From the NCBI RefSeq assembly GCF_000429685.1, contig NZ_AUCI01000003.1, forward strand, positions 124,001 to 188,000: a stretch of 64,000 bases of DNA. The letters are read 5' to 3'. This DNA is from Salibacterium aidingense DSM 18341. GTDB taxonomy: Bacteria; Bacillota; Bacilli; Bacillales; Marinococcaceae. The translations under genes were made by a program, and so were the position numbers. Each line of letters opens with the position of its first letter. Position 1 is the stretch's first letter. Below the pieces are notes generated by a model. That model saw only the letters and a list, made by a program, of their open reading frames with translations, was not told the DNA's origin and ran no database searches. This document shows, in pieces, positions 7,103-15,912 of the stretch.

Positions 7103-8737
7103 TTATTCTTCCTGCTCATCCAATACAGCTTCTGCAATATTGACAGAATGATCTCCTACTCTTTCCAGATTACTTAGTATGTCGACAAAAATAATACCAG
7201 CCGACCCTGAACACTTTCCTTCATTCAACCGAAGAATATGCTTTTTCCTAAGCTTACGTTCCATCTTATCGATTTCTTCTTCCTGCTTCACTACTTCCCT
7301 TGCCTCGTCAATATCATCATTTTCCAGCGTTACAATCGCGTTTTTTAATGTATTGATCGTCAGGTTAAACATTTCCTCTAAATCCGTATAAGCTTCCTCG
7401 GATAACGTTACTTTATTGGTGACTTGATAATCGACTAGTTCTACGAGGTTCTCCATGTGATCTCCGACCCGTTCGATATCACGTACTGTATCCATTAGAA
7501 GCGAGTGCATTCTGGAGTTTTCATCAGACAAAGAACGCTCCGACACCAGCACCAGATAATTTGTAATATTTTTGTCGAGATTATTAATGGCTTCTTCAAA
7601 CTGCACCGTTAATTCTGAATGGCGCTTATGCGTTGTTTTCAAATAATGAAGGGATTCCGTTAATCCTTTCTCGGCGAATTCAGCCATACGCAATGTTTCG
7701 GACTTAGCCTGTCCAAGTGCGATACCGGGAGACCTTTGAATAAAGGTGGTATCCAGATGCTGCGCTTTGTATTCGATTTCCGTGTCCTTCCCGGGTATCA
7801 ATTTCGTTACGATTAACGCTAACAGCCCTACAAATGGCAGCTGCAGCAGGGTATTAGAGATATTGAATATACCGTGCGCAAAAGCTACCGTCATTCGTTC
7901 ATTTAAACTTAACCATTGCTGCATGTTTTCAATAAAGGACGTATACGGGACGAGCAGTATTAATATAATGGTTGTCCCAATTAAATTAAAAATTACGTGC
8001 GTCAGCGCTGCTCGTTTGGCAGCAACAGAAGCTCCTATTGCGGCCAGAACCGCTGTTATCGTAGTTCCTATGTTATCACCGAATAATACCGGCATGACTG
8101 CATCGAGGACAAGCGTTCCCTGCTGGTAAAGCTCCTGCAGCAGACCAATCGAAGCAGACGAACTTTGCACGGCAACTGTGAAGGTAATGCCGATTATTAC
8201 GCCAAGAATGGGGTTGTTACTCATACTCACCGTTAAATTCTCAAAGGACTGCAGACTCTCCAGCGGGGCTACGCCGTCCCCCATTAATTTCAAGCCATAA
8301 AAAATACCGCCGAACCCAAACAATATCTGGCCTATATTGTTGATCTTTTTGTTTTTAAGGAAAAAAATCATAACCGTGCCGATAAACATAATAGGGAGCG
8401 CATACGCTTCAATATCCAATCCTATAATAAATGCGGTAGCCGTTGTACCAATATTTGCCCCCATAATGACCCCGATCGCTTGATGCAGAGTCATGAATCC
8501 TGCGTTGACCAGCCCAACCGTTAATACAGTGGTACCAGAGCTGGTTTGAATTAGAATGGTAACAATAATTCCTGCAAGCACACCCATGATAGGATTGCTT
8601 GTAAACTTGTCCAATATTTCCCTCAAACGATCTCCAGCCGCTTTTTGTAATCCATCCCCCATAAACTTGATACCGAACAAAAAGATTCCGAGACCACCTA
8701 GAAATGTGAAAATAATTGTTTGAAGATCAAGTTCCAA
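7103..8737 (-). CDS. Na+/phosphate symporter with C-terminal PhoU-like domain
   Basis: A 544-residue protein. The first ~310 residues carry two inverted NptA/PNaS repeats with the hallmark QTSSGTT (near residue 64) and QSSSASIG (near 190), which form the substrate site of type II Na/Pi cotransporters. From about residue 340 a PhoU-like four-helix region follows (RVGDHMENL and ERVGDHSVNIAEA). It likely imports phosphate using the sodium gradient, with the tail regulating flux. The start is TTG at 8737 with AAGGGATG upstream; the nearby ATG is in another frame and stops at once. No such gene lies here in B. subtilis, whereas the pst genes expected nearby are missing. Confidence 0.88.
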   Translation of the reverse strand: MELDLQTIIFTFLGGLGIFLFGIKFMGDGLQKAAGDRLREILDKFTSNPIMGVLAGIIVTILIQTSSGTTVLTVGLVNAGFMTLHQAIGVIMGANIGTTATAFIIGLDIEAYALPIMFIGTVMIFFLKNKKINNIGQILFGFGGIFYGLKLMGDGVAPLESLQSFENLTVSMSNNPILGVIIGITFTVAVQSSSASIGLLQELYQQGTLVLDAVMPVLFGDNIGTTITAVLAAIGASVAAKRAALTHVIFNLIGTTIILILLVPYTSFIENMQQWLSLNERMTVAFAHGIFNISNTLLQLPFVGLLALIVTKLIPGKDTEIEYKAQHLDTTFIQRSPGIALGQAKSETLRMAEFAEKGLTESLHYLKTTHKRHSELTVQFEEAINNLDKNITNYLVLVSERSLSDENSRMHSLLMDTVRDIERVGDHMENLVELVDYQVTNKVTLSEEAYTDLEEMFNLTINTLKNAIVTLENDDIDEAREVVKQEEEIDKMERKLRKKHILRLNEGKCSGSAGIIFVDILSNLERVGDHSVNIAEAVLDEQEE

Positions 8738-8928
8738 TCCCGTTCATCCCTTCAAGTATTGTAGATTTAATCCCCTTTATCGACAAACCTCTTGCATTCT
8801 ACTTTAAATTTATTTAAATGTCATTTATTTTTTGTAAAGATTTTATTAAGATTTGTAAAGATATCTGTAATATTTCTTTTTCCTACATACAGGATACGGT
8901 AAAATGAGACGGGTGAAAGGAGTTATTC

Positions 8929-9702
8929 ATGAATACGATTCAAACGTTTATTAAATGCCTTCATTCCCCGACATACATTGGTCGATTTCGTTTTAAAAGT
9001 ATCGGTAAAACGATTGGGTATGTCTTTTTACTTATGTTTCTTGCGAGTATTCCTGCTGGTGTATTTTTAACAAATACCGTATTCAGCGGGGTCAGCCAGC
9101 TGGAATCAGCTCTAAGCCATGAAGAGCTGCCGCAGTTTTCGATTTCAAACGGCCGCCTCAGCTCCGAAATGGACGAACCTTTCCGTAAAATGGAAGATGC
9201 CCAAGGTAATATTATCATTTTTGATCCTTCCGGGAGAACCACTGCAGACGAGCTCGAACTGGGAGAAAATGTGACAGCCTTCCTCGAGGAGCGATTTGTT
9301 TTAGAGATGAACGGAGACCGCCAGACCTTTCGATATGAACAGGCCGGGAATTTTCATATCGAAAAAGAAGACCTGCTTTCTTATATGGAATCCGTGGATG
9401 GGCTTCTTCTTCTTTTTATTCCCGTCATCCTTGTCTGCATGTATTTATTGACTACTGCATTAAAATTTATCGGTATTTTTTCTCTGTCCGTATTTGGATT
9501 ATTAATAAGAAAGGCTTCCCCTATTCCTTTATCTTACCGCCAAATCTGGATCATATGTGCCTACACTGTCACCCTGCCAACATTAATTATGACCATTTTT
9601 AACGCTTTTCCGTTTCAACTGCCCTATTCTTTTACGGTGTACTGGCTGATCGCCTTTGTTTGGCTGTATGTAGTCTTCAAAATTCCAAGAAAAAGCAGAT
9701 AA
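8929..9702 (+). CDS. yqgB: DUF1189 membrane protein (YqgB)
   Basis: A 257-residue protein with the DUF1189 layout. A short cytoplasmic start contains the family-typical SPTYIGRFRFKSIGKT stretch, then TM1 (about 28-48) and an extracellular domain of about 115 residues. A cluster of membrane segments from about residue 160 to the end (FIPVILVCMYLL, IGIFSLSVFGLL, IWIICAYTVTLP, VYWLIAFVWLYVVF) completes it. Function is unknown. GAAAGGAG precedes the ATG by 7 bases, and TAAAAT at about 8897 with a weak -35 may serve as promoter. It is divergent from the Na/Pi gene. B. subtilis yqgB occupies the same neighbourhood near sodA. Confidence 0.8.
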   Translation: MNTIQTFIKCLHSPTYIGRFRFKSIGKTIGYVFLLMFLASIPAGVFLTNTVFSGVSQLESALSHEELPQFSISNGRLSSEMDEPFRKMEDAQGNIIIFDPSGRTTADELELGENVTAFLEERFVLEMNGDRQTFRYEQAGNFHIEKEDLLSYMESVDGLLLLFIPVILVCMYLLTTALKFIGIFSLSVFGLLIRKASPIPLSYRQIWIICAYTVTLPTLIMTIFNAFPFQLPYSFTVYWLIAFVWLYVVFKIPRKSR

Positions 9703-9950
9703 CAGGGAACCCTTTAAGTCATTCAAAAGCAAGATGCTTTTAAAGACCCGGCCCCCTTAAGAAAAGCAGAAGGCAGAAACCTACTGGTCCTAGCGCGGCA
9801 CCGGCCCCCCCTTTTGCCGCGGGCATGGCCGCAGCCTCCACGAGCTTATTCTTCACTCTGCGGGGACTTCGCCTCATGCATATAAAGGAAACAGAATAAA
9901 ACCGCACCTCGCCGAAAAAAGGACGGAGACAATACATTAGTAGATAAAAA
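9703..9950. other. Intergenic stretch without a supported gene
   Basis: A small hairpin (AAAAGCA-AGA-TGCTTTT, 9725-9741) follows yqgB and may help end its transcript. The remaining GC-rich stretch shows no ribosome binding site plus frame combination, no RNA fold that I recognise, and no clear match to the two repeat families. Confidence 0.5.
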
Positions 9951-10574
9951 TGAGTCTGGGACAAAACATTATCATGGACAAAAAATCCGAACGATTTTTC
10001 CATAAATCGTTCGGATTTTTGTGTATTGTTCTATCGCTGCGTCAAAATAGGTCGCTTTCCGCGGGCACGGCCTCTTTAAAGGAGGATCGGCTAAGAGCGG
10101 CACGTCCTGTGCCAACGCCGACCTGACCCGCATCCTGCGGGCCCTCGGCAGAAAAAAATCTGCCTGCGGGGTCTCGAGACTCGTGCTTTTCCCGCAGGAG
10201 TCGACCTATTTTGACTCCGCTGAATGGACGTTCTTGTTATATAAACCCTAAGATGTCCGTTTTACCAATTTTTCTTTCGTTTGGCCCAACCTCCCTCTCT
10301 ATTCAGCCGAGGCCGGCCACGGAGACTCCAGATTCACTTGATAATGCGATCTTCTTTACCATGAGCTGAAGCCGTCCCCATGGAAAGCGCAGTGACCGGG
10401 TGCAGCGATCCCATCGTCATTGTTTTGTTCGGGTTTTCGGCCAGCTCCTATCCTTCTGTCCCGGCCTTCTGTCCCGGCCTCATTTCGTTCTTTACTATTT
10501 ATCGCTTCGTCATAACTAGAATACGAAATGTTCAGGTTTTCGCCGTTACTTTTATCTTTTGTCCCGGCTCTTTA
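9951..10574. repeat. Dispersed intergenic repeat, copy B
   Basis: About 620 bases bounded by inverted ends: GAGTCTGGGACAAAA at the left and TTTTGTCCCGGCTC at the right. It is the reverse-oriented partner of 1374-1902, sharing long blocks including TTTCTTTCGTTTGGCCCAAC, CTATTCAGCCGAG and CCCGCATCCTGCGGGCCCTC. The right part carries two extra direct CTGTCCCGGCCT units near 10457-10483. It abuts the stop codon of the NfeD gene and encodes nothing convincing. Confidence 0.8.
9981..10021. terminator. Bidirectional hairpin within repeat B
   Basis: ATCCGAACGATTT pairs perfectly with AAATCGTTCGGAT; A5 precedes and T6 follows. It can end transcripts from yqgB and from the opposite side. Confidence 0.75.
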
Positions 10575-11222
10575 ATGATTATCCTGTGTTTCTTCTTCCT
10601 GCCGCTGTATTAAGATTTTCGTGCCGTCCACGGCTGTAACGGTTACTATTTCATCGGCCTCGAGCCATTGATCTCCGCTTGTGGCACTGTAATGCCGTCC
10701 ATCCACAATGATAGTACCCGTAGGACGAAAAGGGGTCAAGGTTTTAGCGTTTTTCCCTTCCAGCTCTTTATAGGATTCATTCATCGAATTATAACCCTGT
10801 TCCGTTCCCAATTGATCTCGCAGTGTCATTTTCGACCAGAGGTTACGGCTTGGGAATACTTTCAAAAATAAACCGGAGGCAAACAAACCGCTTATATACC
10901 CAAAAACCACTAAAATTCCGTAAGTAATCGACGGGGTAGGCACAGCGAGTCCCAGTCCCATAAGCAAAGCACCAAATAAAGCAATGGTACCGTCACTGAT
11001 CACCTTTCCGTCTAATATAATTAACGCAACCCCTAGAAGATACAGAATAATGATCCACATATTTCCGCCTGCATCAATATGATAAGAGAAAAACAGGCTC
11101 ATAAAAGCAATACCCAATACAGCAAACAAGCCCTTTGCTTTTACCAGCATTTCCCCCATTAAAAATAACGTTCCTAAAAACACAACTAAAAAGCCGACAC
11201 TGGCATATGAAAGCCATTCCAA
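10572..11222 (-). CDS. Short NfeD-type membrane protein (YuaF-like)
   Basis: A 216-residue protein with about five hydrophobic segments in the first 120 residues, a cytoplasmic linker, and a C-terminal OB-fold NfeD domain (about 145-205: GKNAKTLTPFRPTGTIIVDG, then ATSGDQWLEADEIVTVTAVDG). NfeD proteins partner flotillin/SPFH proteins in membrane microdomains and envelope stress defence. I chose TTG at 11222 because AAAGGAG lies 9 bases before it. The ATG at 11267 has no ribosome binding site and would fall about 8 bases after the transcription start predicted from the sigma-W-type promoter at 11282-11307. No flotillin gene is adjacent, unlike yuaF-floT. Confidence 0.82.
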   Translation of the reverse strand: MEWLSYASVGFLVVFLGTLFLMGEMLVKAKGLFAVLGIAFMSLFFSYHIDAGGNMWIIILYLLGVALIILDGKVISDGTIALFGALLMGLGLAVPTPSITYGILVVFGYISGLFASGLFLKVFPSRNLWSKMTLRDQLGTEQGYNSMNESYKELEGKNAKTLTPFRPTGTIIVDGRHYSATSGDQWLEADEIVTVTAVDGTKILIQRQEEETQDNH

Positions 11223-11281
11223 GGTAACCAGCTCCTTTTGAGCATAAAATTCAAACGTGCTTAACATGCTGCTGCTATCCT

Positions 11282-11307
11282 TACGTTCAGCAGCCTTTAT
11301 GGTTTCA
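11282..11307 (-). promoter_or_regulatory. Sigma-W-type (ECF) promoter for the short NfeD gene
   Basis: Minus strand TGAAAC, exactly 16 bases, CGTA: the canonical SigW motif of Bacillus. It places the start of transcription near 11275, about 50 bases ahead of the TTG start codon. Confidence 0.75.
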
Positions 11308-11345
11308 CCTTCTATTTTACCTCTTTCCTGCTTTTATTTCACTCA

Positions 11346-11376
11346 TAAAAACGCCGTCTTTCAAGAAAGACGGCGT
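11346..11376 (-). terminator. Terminator after the DUF1002 gene
   Basis: ACGCCGTCTTTC pairs with GAAAGACGGCGT around a tiny loop, followed on the minus strand by TTTT. Confidence 0.92.
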
Positions 11377-11386
11377 GCACCCTGGC

Positions 11387-12277
11387 CTAGGCTGATTCTT
11401 CTTCGCTTCCAAACCATCCGCGAAGAGAGTCGATTAACTCATTGATAAAATCCAAAAAGCTTGAAATAAACGATTGGGTATCTTCCCTGTTTAAAAATTC
11501 ATCCAAATTATCCCGGATATTCGTTATTTGGTCCTGTACCTGGTTCCAATCGATATCCAAATTCTGCATTCTCTCAAACAGGGACACAAGACCGTTCATC
11601 TCCTCTTCGGTCAATTCCACCCCAAGATCGTTGGCAATCCGTTCAATCAGATCGCGGAGATCCTCTTCCGTTTCAATATTTTCATTGCTGATTTCTTCTT
11701 TAATCCGTGTAATAAGCTCGGTTGCTTCCTCTGTCCCGATACTTTCCCCTAATTCCGATGTTTTTACCATCTCTTCATTCGCTACTTTTTTCTGTTCTTC
11801 TGAAATGTCAATATCATTTTGGATCTCGTAAGCCTTGATTAACCCTGTCAAACCTGCAGTCCCGGAAACAGAAAACGGCGCAGTAACATACACTTGGGCA
11901 TCTTCCACTCCCGCAGTGACAAGCGCATTCGCATACATGCCTTCGGTCACCTTATTTATGTTATTCGTTTCCACACTAATTCCTTCGCCTTCAGCAGCTA
12001 TCGTTATTTTAGAAGAAGAAAGGGCATTGCTTCCAATGTCATCCCCGAGGTATTCTCCTAAATATTCATATTCTTCTTCATTCGATACCGTCACCATTTC
12101 CACATTTTCATCTACTTCCATTTCATTCAGAAGAGAACTCCGCTGGTCTTCACTTAAATCTTCTCCCAAAGTAACAATCACATCCCCTTCGGTTGCCTCC
12201 GCAAATACGGCAGAAGGAGTGAGTGCCGTCATGACCACAGCTAAACATCCCAATAAAGATTTTTTTATTACTGTCAT
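11387..12277 (-). CDS. Secreted DUF1002 protein (YpuA-like)
   Basis: A 296-residue exported protein. The Sec signal peptide is clear: MTVIKKSLLGCLAVVMTALT, with cleavage expected after AVFA near residue 26. The mature part is strongly acidic and matches DUF1002: VTLGEDLSEDQRSSLL, ALSSSKITIA, EGMYANALVTAGVEDAQVYV, PFSVSGTAGLTGLIKAYE. The C-terminal 100 residues are helical and amphipathic. Function is unknown; the B. subtilis member is ypuA. The ATG at 12277 was chosen because AAAGGAG stands 7 bases before it; the ATG at 12301 would put that ribosome binding site inside the gene. Single transcription unit ended by a strong hairpin. Confidence 0.85.
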   Translation of the reverse strand: MTVIKKSLLGCLAVVMTALTPSAVFAEATEGDVIVTLGEDLSEDQRSSLLNEMEVDENVEMVTVSNEEEYEYLGEYLGDDIGSNALSSSKITIAAEGEGISVETNNINKVTEGMYANALVTAGVEDAQVYVTAPFSVSGTAGLTGLIKAYEIQNDIDISEEQKKVANEEMVKTSELGESIGTEEATELITRIKEEISNENIETEEDLRDLIERIANDLGVELTEEEMNGLVSLFERMQNLDIDWNQVQDQITNIRDNLDEFLNREDTQSFISSFLDFINELIDSLRGWFGSEEESA

Positions 12278-12386
12278 AATCATTCTCCTTTTATTATCCA
12301 TTATTAGTAACAGCCCGTTCTTATTTCGCCCTTTCCTGCATATAATTACATTATAAAGAGAATTCGTCCAGCCGGAGGAATAAAAT

Positions 12387-12710
12387 ATGAAAAAATTATT
12401 ATTTATCTGCGCTTTTATTTTACTCTCTGCGTCTATTTATTATGATGTAACAGATGGAACATTGGCAAGTCCTTCTTCCGGGGATAGTGATCCCTCCAAC
12501 ACCTCCACTATTATAGACGAGCAAGCAGGAAGAGAAGTTACAGTTGAACCTGGCCAGACGGTTTTGTCGATTGTAGAAAGACTGCACGACCAGCCGGTGC
12601 ATGCCAGTATCGAAAAAATAAGCAATGATTTTAAGGAACTGAACAACGGCGTAGAGCCCACAGATATCGAAGTGGACAAGTCTTACTATTTTCCCGTTTA
12701 TTCGCCCTGA
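12387..12710 (+). CDS. yqfZ: Exported small LysM-like protein (YqfZ)
   Basis: A 107-residue protein. The hydrophobic N-terminus (KKLLFICAFILLSASIYY) acts as a signal or anchor. After a Ser/Asp-rich linker comes a LysM-like region: VTVEPGQTVLSIVERLHDQP, then ISNDFKELNNGVEPTDIEVDKSYYFPVY, which follows the G-x-T-V...I...N...L...G pattern of LysM. It may bind peptidoglycan. GGAGGAAT precedes the ATG. B. subtilis yqfZ lies beside ispG in the same way, though here the two genes point the same direction with ispG downstream under its own promoter. Confidence 0.75.
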   Translation: MKKLLFICAFILLSASIYYDVTDGTLASPSSGDSDPSNTSTIIDEQAGREVTVEPGQTVLSIVERLHDQPVHASIEKISNDFKELNNGVEPTDIEVDKSYYFPVYSP

Positions 12711-12736
12711 TTGTCTTCATTTTTAAAGGCCTTTGC

Positions 12737-12766
12737 TTGCCAAACCATTCAAAACGCTGATACAAT
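12737..12766 (+). promoter_or_regulatory. Sigma-A promoter for ispG
   Basis: TTGCCA, 18 bases, TACAAT; ends about 85 bases before the ispG start. Confidence 0.65.
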
Positions 12767-12851
12767 TAGGACTGATCCTGGTTGATAATATATAATGACT
12801 GTAAGTAAAAAATCGATGAAACGTATCATCATAAAAGGGGCGAATGGATTG

Positions 12852-13973
12852 ATGAACCAAATCACCCATCGTACGGAAACAAGACAGGTAAAGGTTGGAA
12901 ACCTCGTTATCGGAGGAAATGATGAAGTTGTTGTGCAAAGTATGACAACGACAAAAACAGATGATGTGGAAGCAACCGTGAATGAAATTCACCGGCTGGA
13001 AGAAGCCGGCTGCCAGATCGTAAGGGTGGCCTGCCCCGATATGCCGGCGGCTGAAGCCATTCCGGAAATAAAAAAACAAATTAACATCCCGCTTGTTGTT
13101 GATATTCATTTCGACTATCGCATGGCTTTAAAGGCCATAGAAGGCGGCGCCGATAAAATCCGCATTAACCCGGGCAACATCGGCAGCCGGGAAAAAGTCG
13201 AGGCTGTGGTGAAAGCAGCCAAGGCCAAAAATATCCCGATTCGTATTGGGGTAAATGCCGGGTCTCTAGAAAGAGGCATTTTAGAAAAATACGGTTATCC
13301 TACCGCAGACGGGATGGTGGAAAGCGCCCTTCACCATATAAAAATTCTGGAGGAGCTGGACTTCTACGATATCGTCGTTTCCATGAAAGCTTCCGATGTT
13401 CACCTGGCTATTGAAGCTTATGAAAAAGCAGCCCAGGCCTTCTCTTACCCACTGCATTTGGGGATAACTGAATCAGGCACTCAATTTGCAGGAACGGTCA
13501 AGAGTTCAGCGGGGCTTGGTGCAATTCTAAGTAAAGGGATCGGCAGTACCCTGCGGATTTCCCTGAGTGCTGATCCGGTGGAAGAAGTGAAAGTCGGCAG
13601 AGAATTGTTAAAGACGTTCGGACTCGCGTCCAACGCAGCCACTTTGATTTCCTGCCCCACCTGCGGTCGGATCGAAATTGATCTAATCAGTATTGCCAAT
13701 GATGTGGAAGACTACATCTCCACCATTAAGGCTCCTGTCAAAGTCGCCGTCCTTGGTTGTGCCGTCAACGGACCGGGCGAGGCAAGAGAAGCGGACATAG
13801 GAATCGCCGGTGCCAAAGGAGAAGGACTATTATTCCGGCACGGGGAAATTATCCGCAAAGTACCGGAGGAAACAATGGTTGACGAACTGAAAAAAGAAGT
13901 CGATAAAATTGCCGAAGAGCATTATGCCAAAGAAGCACAGGCAAAAGAAGACGAAGCAGCAGCCACCAACTAA
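12852..13973 (+). CDS. ispG: 4-hydroxy-3-methylbut-2-en-1-yl diphosphate synthase (GcpE)
   Basis: A 373-residue [4Fe-4S] enzyme of the MEP isoprenoid pathway that reductively opens methylerythritol cyclodiphosphate to HMBPP. The TIM-barrel half (about 1-260) begins [13 protein letters not shown]; the C-terminal half holds the cluster ligands Cys268, Cys271 (SCPTCGR) and Cys303 ([10 protein letters not shown]) with the fourth ligand Glu310. The start ATG at 12852 aligns with other Bacillus IspG proteins ([16 protein letters not shown]); the longer frame from 12795 lacks family support. The upstream AAAAGGGG is about 11 bases away. IspH, the next enzyme, is encoded at 27235 in this window. Confidence 0.95.
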   Translation: MNQITHRTETRQVKVGNLVIGGNDEVVVQSMTTTKTDDVEATVNEIHRLEEAGCQIVRVACPDMPAAEAIPEIKKQINIPLVVDIHFDYRMALKAIEGGADKIRINPGNIGSREKVEAVVKAAKAKNIPIRIGVNAGSLERGILEKYGYPTADGMVESALHHIKILEELDFYDIVVSMKASDVHLAIEAYEKAAQAFSYPLHLGITESGTQFAGTVKSSAGLGAILSKGIGSTLRISLSADPVEEVKVGRELLKTFGLASNAATLISCPTCGRIEIDLISIANDVEDYISTIKAPVKVAVLGCAVNGPGEAREADIGIAGAKGEGLLFRHGEIIRKVPEETMVDELKKEVDKIAEEHYAKEAQAKEDEAAATN

Positions 13974-14001
13974 TCAGCATCGGCGGTGCTTAATAATCTG
14001 C

Positions 14002-14045
14002 AAAAAAAGCTGTTCCGAACGTTATAGTTCGGAACAGCTTTTTTT
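14002..14045. terminator. Bidirectional terminator between ispG and the DUF4190 gene
   Basis: A7-GCTGTTCCGAAC pairs with GTTCGGAACAGC-T7 around a 6-base loop, serving both convergent genes. Confidence 0.95.
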
Positions 14046-14049
14046 ATAC

Positions 14050-14472
14050 CTAAAAGAATGGTGCGAATAATACAGTCATGGCAATGGAAAAAGCCCCAAG
14101 CCCAATTGCCCACCAGCCGAGGCCTTTTGCTTCTCTTCTGAGAGCAAAAATACCGAGAACTATACCAGCGCCTCCCGTAATGGCAGGAAGAAAAAATAAA
14201 GAACATATGCTTAAAATGAGAGCTGTTACACCAATGCCTTTCCCAATAGACTCATCATTTACATCTGCTTCCATTGTTGCATCCTGCTCTTCTTCTTCCC
14301 GTTCCGGCTCCGCCAGGTTTGATTTACTGCCAATTCCCGGCGCAGCTATTTCGGAGGCATTTTCCATGGTATAATCTTCTTCTTCAATCTCAACATCGTC
14401 AGGACCCTTTTCTTTGGGCACAGTATCCATCGCATCAGTCGACTGTTCATTCAGACGACGCTCTTCATCCAT
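14050..14472 (-). CDS. DUF4190-type membrane protein (YqfX position)
   Basis: A 140-residue protein with an acidic, low-complexity cytoplasmic N-terminal half (about 1-75, rich in Glu and Asp). Two membrane segments follow (GVTALILSICSLFFLPAITG and WWAIGLGAFSIAMTVLF) separated by IVLGIFALRREAKG. The G-x-x-LGI-A-R turn between two helices is characteristic of DUF4190. Function unknown. The ATG at 14472 has GGGAGGGG 7 bases upstream; the longer frame from 14553 has none. B. subtilis yqfX occupies this place beside ispG. Confidence 0.75.
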   Translation of the reverse strand: MDEERRLNEQSTDAMDTVPKEKGPDDVEIEEEDYTMENASEIAAPGIGSKSNLAEPEREEEEQDATMEADVNDESIGKGIGVTALILSICSLFFLPAITGGAGIVLGIFALRREAKGLGWWAIGLGAFSIAMTVLFAPFF

Positions 14473-14585
14473 GCTGCTGCCCCTCCCTGCTCTTATTAAG
14501 GGATTCTCCAAAGCATCCTCCTTAAAAGTAAGAGCAGTTATAGTATGGCACAAAGCAGTTCAGTTCACCCTGCCAATTTCAAGCA

Positions 14586-15017
14586 TTAAGCCTGAACCGC
14601 AGCAGAACTGCATTCCGGACAGTAGCCGTAAATCTCGAATTTATGGCCTGTCACCTGGAATTCTTCCTCTTCGCTGTCCTCCAGCCAATCCATCGGACAT
14701 GCATGAATTTGCTTGGTTTTTCCACAGTCCAGGCATATTAAATGATGATGATGGCGGGTCGTGGAACATTGAAACCGAAATCGTTTTTCTCCTTCAAGTT
14801 CCGTTACTTCAAGAATCTCCATTTCTTCAAACAGGGATAAATTCCGGTATACTGTATCAAAACTGATATTAGGATAATTCATTTGCAGTGCGGAAAGGAC
14901 ATCTTTTGCGGACAAATACCGCTTTTCCTGAGCAAATACCGAAAGGATTTCCTCGCGCTTCCCTGTAAATTTATACCCTTTTTCTTTTAATTGGGATAAA
15001 GCCTGTTCTACATTCAT
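14586..15017 (-). CDS. zur: Zinc uptake regulator (Fur family)
   Basis: A 143-residue Fur-family repressor. The N-terminal winged helix covers residues about 1-80 (YKFTGKREEILSVF, then NISFDTVYRNLSLFEEMEIL). The dimerisation domain contains RHHHHLICLDCGKTKQIHAC and YGYCPEC, providing a structural Cys4 zinc site (CLDC/CPEC) and regulatory histidines. Placement as the last gene of a metal ABC transporter operon, with a Zur-box-like site over the operon promoter, supports zinc rather than iron sensing. GGGGGGAG precedes the ATG at 15017, whose first bases overlap the permease stop codon, so translation is coupled. B. subtilis zur (yqfV) lies in the same region. Confidence 0.88.
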   Translation of the reverse strand: MNVEQALSQLKEKGYKFTGKREEILSVFAQEKRYLSAKDVLSALQMNYPNISFDTVYRNLSLFEEMEILEVTELEGEKRFRFQCSTTRHHHHLICLDCGKTKQIHACPMDWLEDSEEEEFQVTGHKFEIYGYCPECSSAAVQA

Positions 15018-15853
15018 AAATGCTCCCCCCTGCTGAATATACGTATGTGTATTGAATTCCAAGCCAGAATAAAAAGTAATAGGAATGCCGCAAGGACGAC
15101 AATCACGCCTCCCGTTGCGATGTCCAGGTAATACGAACCGTAAACACCTGCTATAACAGCCGTTTCCCCTATCATAACACTCCATAGAAATAATGTCCGG
15201 AAACTTTTTGCCACCTGCAGAGCAGCCGCTGCCGGCAGGGAAATCAAAGCTCCGACAAGCAGGATGCCCACCACTTTCATCGACATGGAAATAACAAGGG
15301 CGGTCAAAAGGGAAAATAAAAAATTAAAGAACTTCACTGAAATACCGGATACCCCAGCCGCCTCCTGATCAAATGAAACAAATGTCAGTTCCTTAAAAAA
15401 CAACAGAAACAGACCAATAACAAGAAAAAAAGTAATTGTTATAAAAACAAGATCCTGATTTGTCACAGAAACCACGCTTCCAAACAAATAATCGTACCAT
15501 TCATTGTAACCAGATGATGCCAGGCTCATGAAAATAGCACTCATCCCAATTCCCGCCGATAAAATGATCGGAGCAGCCAGTTCTTGAAAAGACCGGTACA
15601 CCTGCCTTAGTTTTTCAATAAACAGAGAACCCGCAAGAGAAAAAATAAATCCTGCATACAACGGGTTAACCGGCAATATTTCAATGGTCTGTCCCAGAAG
15701 TACTCCCGCAGAAATACCGGTCAGCGTAACATGAGAGAGAGATTCTGAAATGATGGAGGAACGTCGGACAGCCAGCAGCGTGCCTAAAACCGGTGCAATC
15801 ACGCCGATGAAAAGCGCTGCTAAAAATCCCCGTTCAATAAACGATAATTCCAT
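15014..15853 (-). CDS. Zinc/manganese-type ABC transporter permease, second copy
   Basis: A 279-residue ABC-3 (ZnuB/AdcB/MntC) family permease with about eight membrane segments. It is homologous along its length to the neighbouring permease: LLAVRRSSIISESLSHVTLTGISAG here against VVRRLALITDALSHITLTGIAF there, then a shared AAPIILSAGIGMSAIF-type stretch and SMKVVGILLVGALISLP. It overlaps zur by four bases and follows the first permease by 59 bases. Two unequal permeases suggest a heterodimeric channel, as in MntABCD, or a duplication. The substrate is inferred to be zinc from linkage to zur. Confidence 0.85.
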   Translation of the reverse strand: MELSFIERGFLAALFIGVIAPVLGTLLAVRRSSIISESLSHVTLTGISAGVLLGQTIEILPVNPLYAGFIFSLAGSLFIEKLRQVYRSFQELAAPIILSAGIGMSAIFMSLASSGYNEWYDYLFGSVVSVTNQDLVFITITFFLVIGLFLLFFKELTFVSFDQEAAGVSGISVKFFNFLFSLLTALVISMSMKVVGILLVGALISLPAAAALQVAKSFRTLFLWSVMIGETAVIAGVYGSYYLDIATGGVIVVLAAFLLLFILAWNSIHIRIFSRGEHL

Positions 15854-15912
15854 GTCTTATCCTCTCCGTTTAATTAATATCATTTTATACAGTATCGGGC
15901 ATATTCAGCAAC

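Noticed and set aside
9740-10003. Minus-strand frame of 87 residues next to repeat B
   Set aside because: No ribosome binding site, composition unlike neighbours, and it runs into the repeat hairpin.
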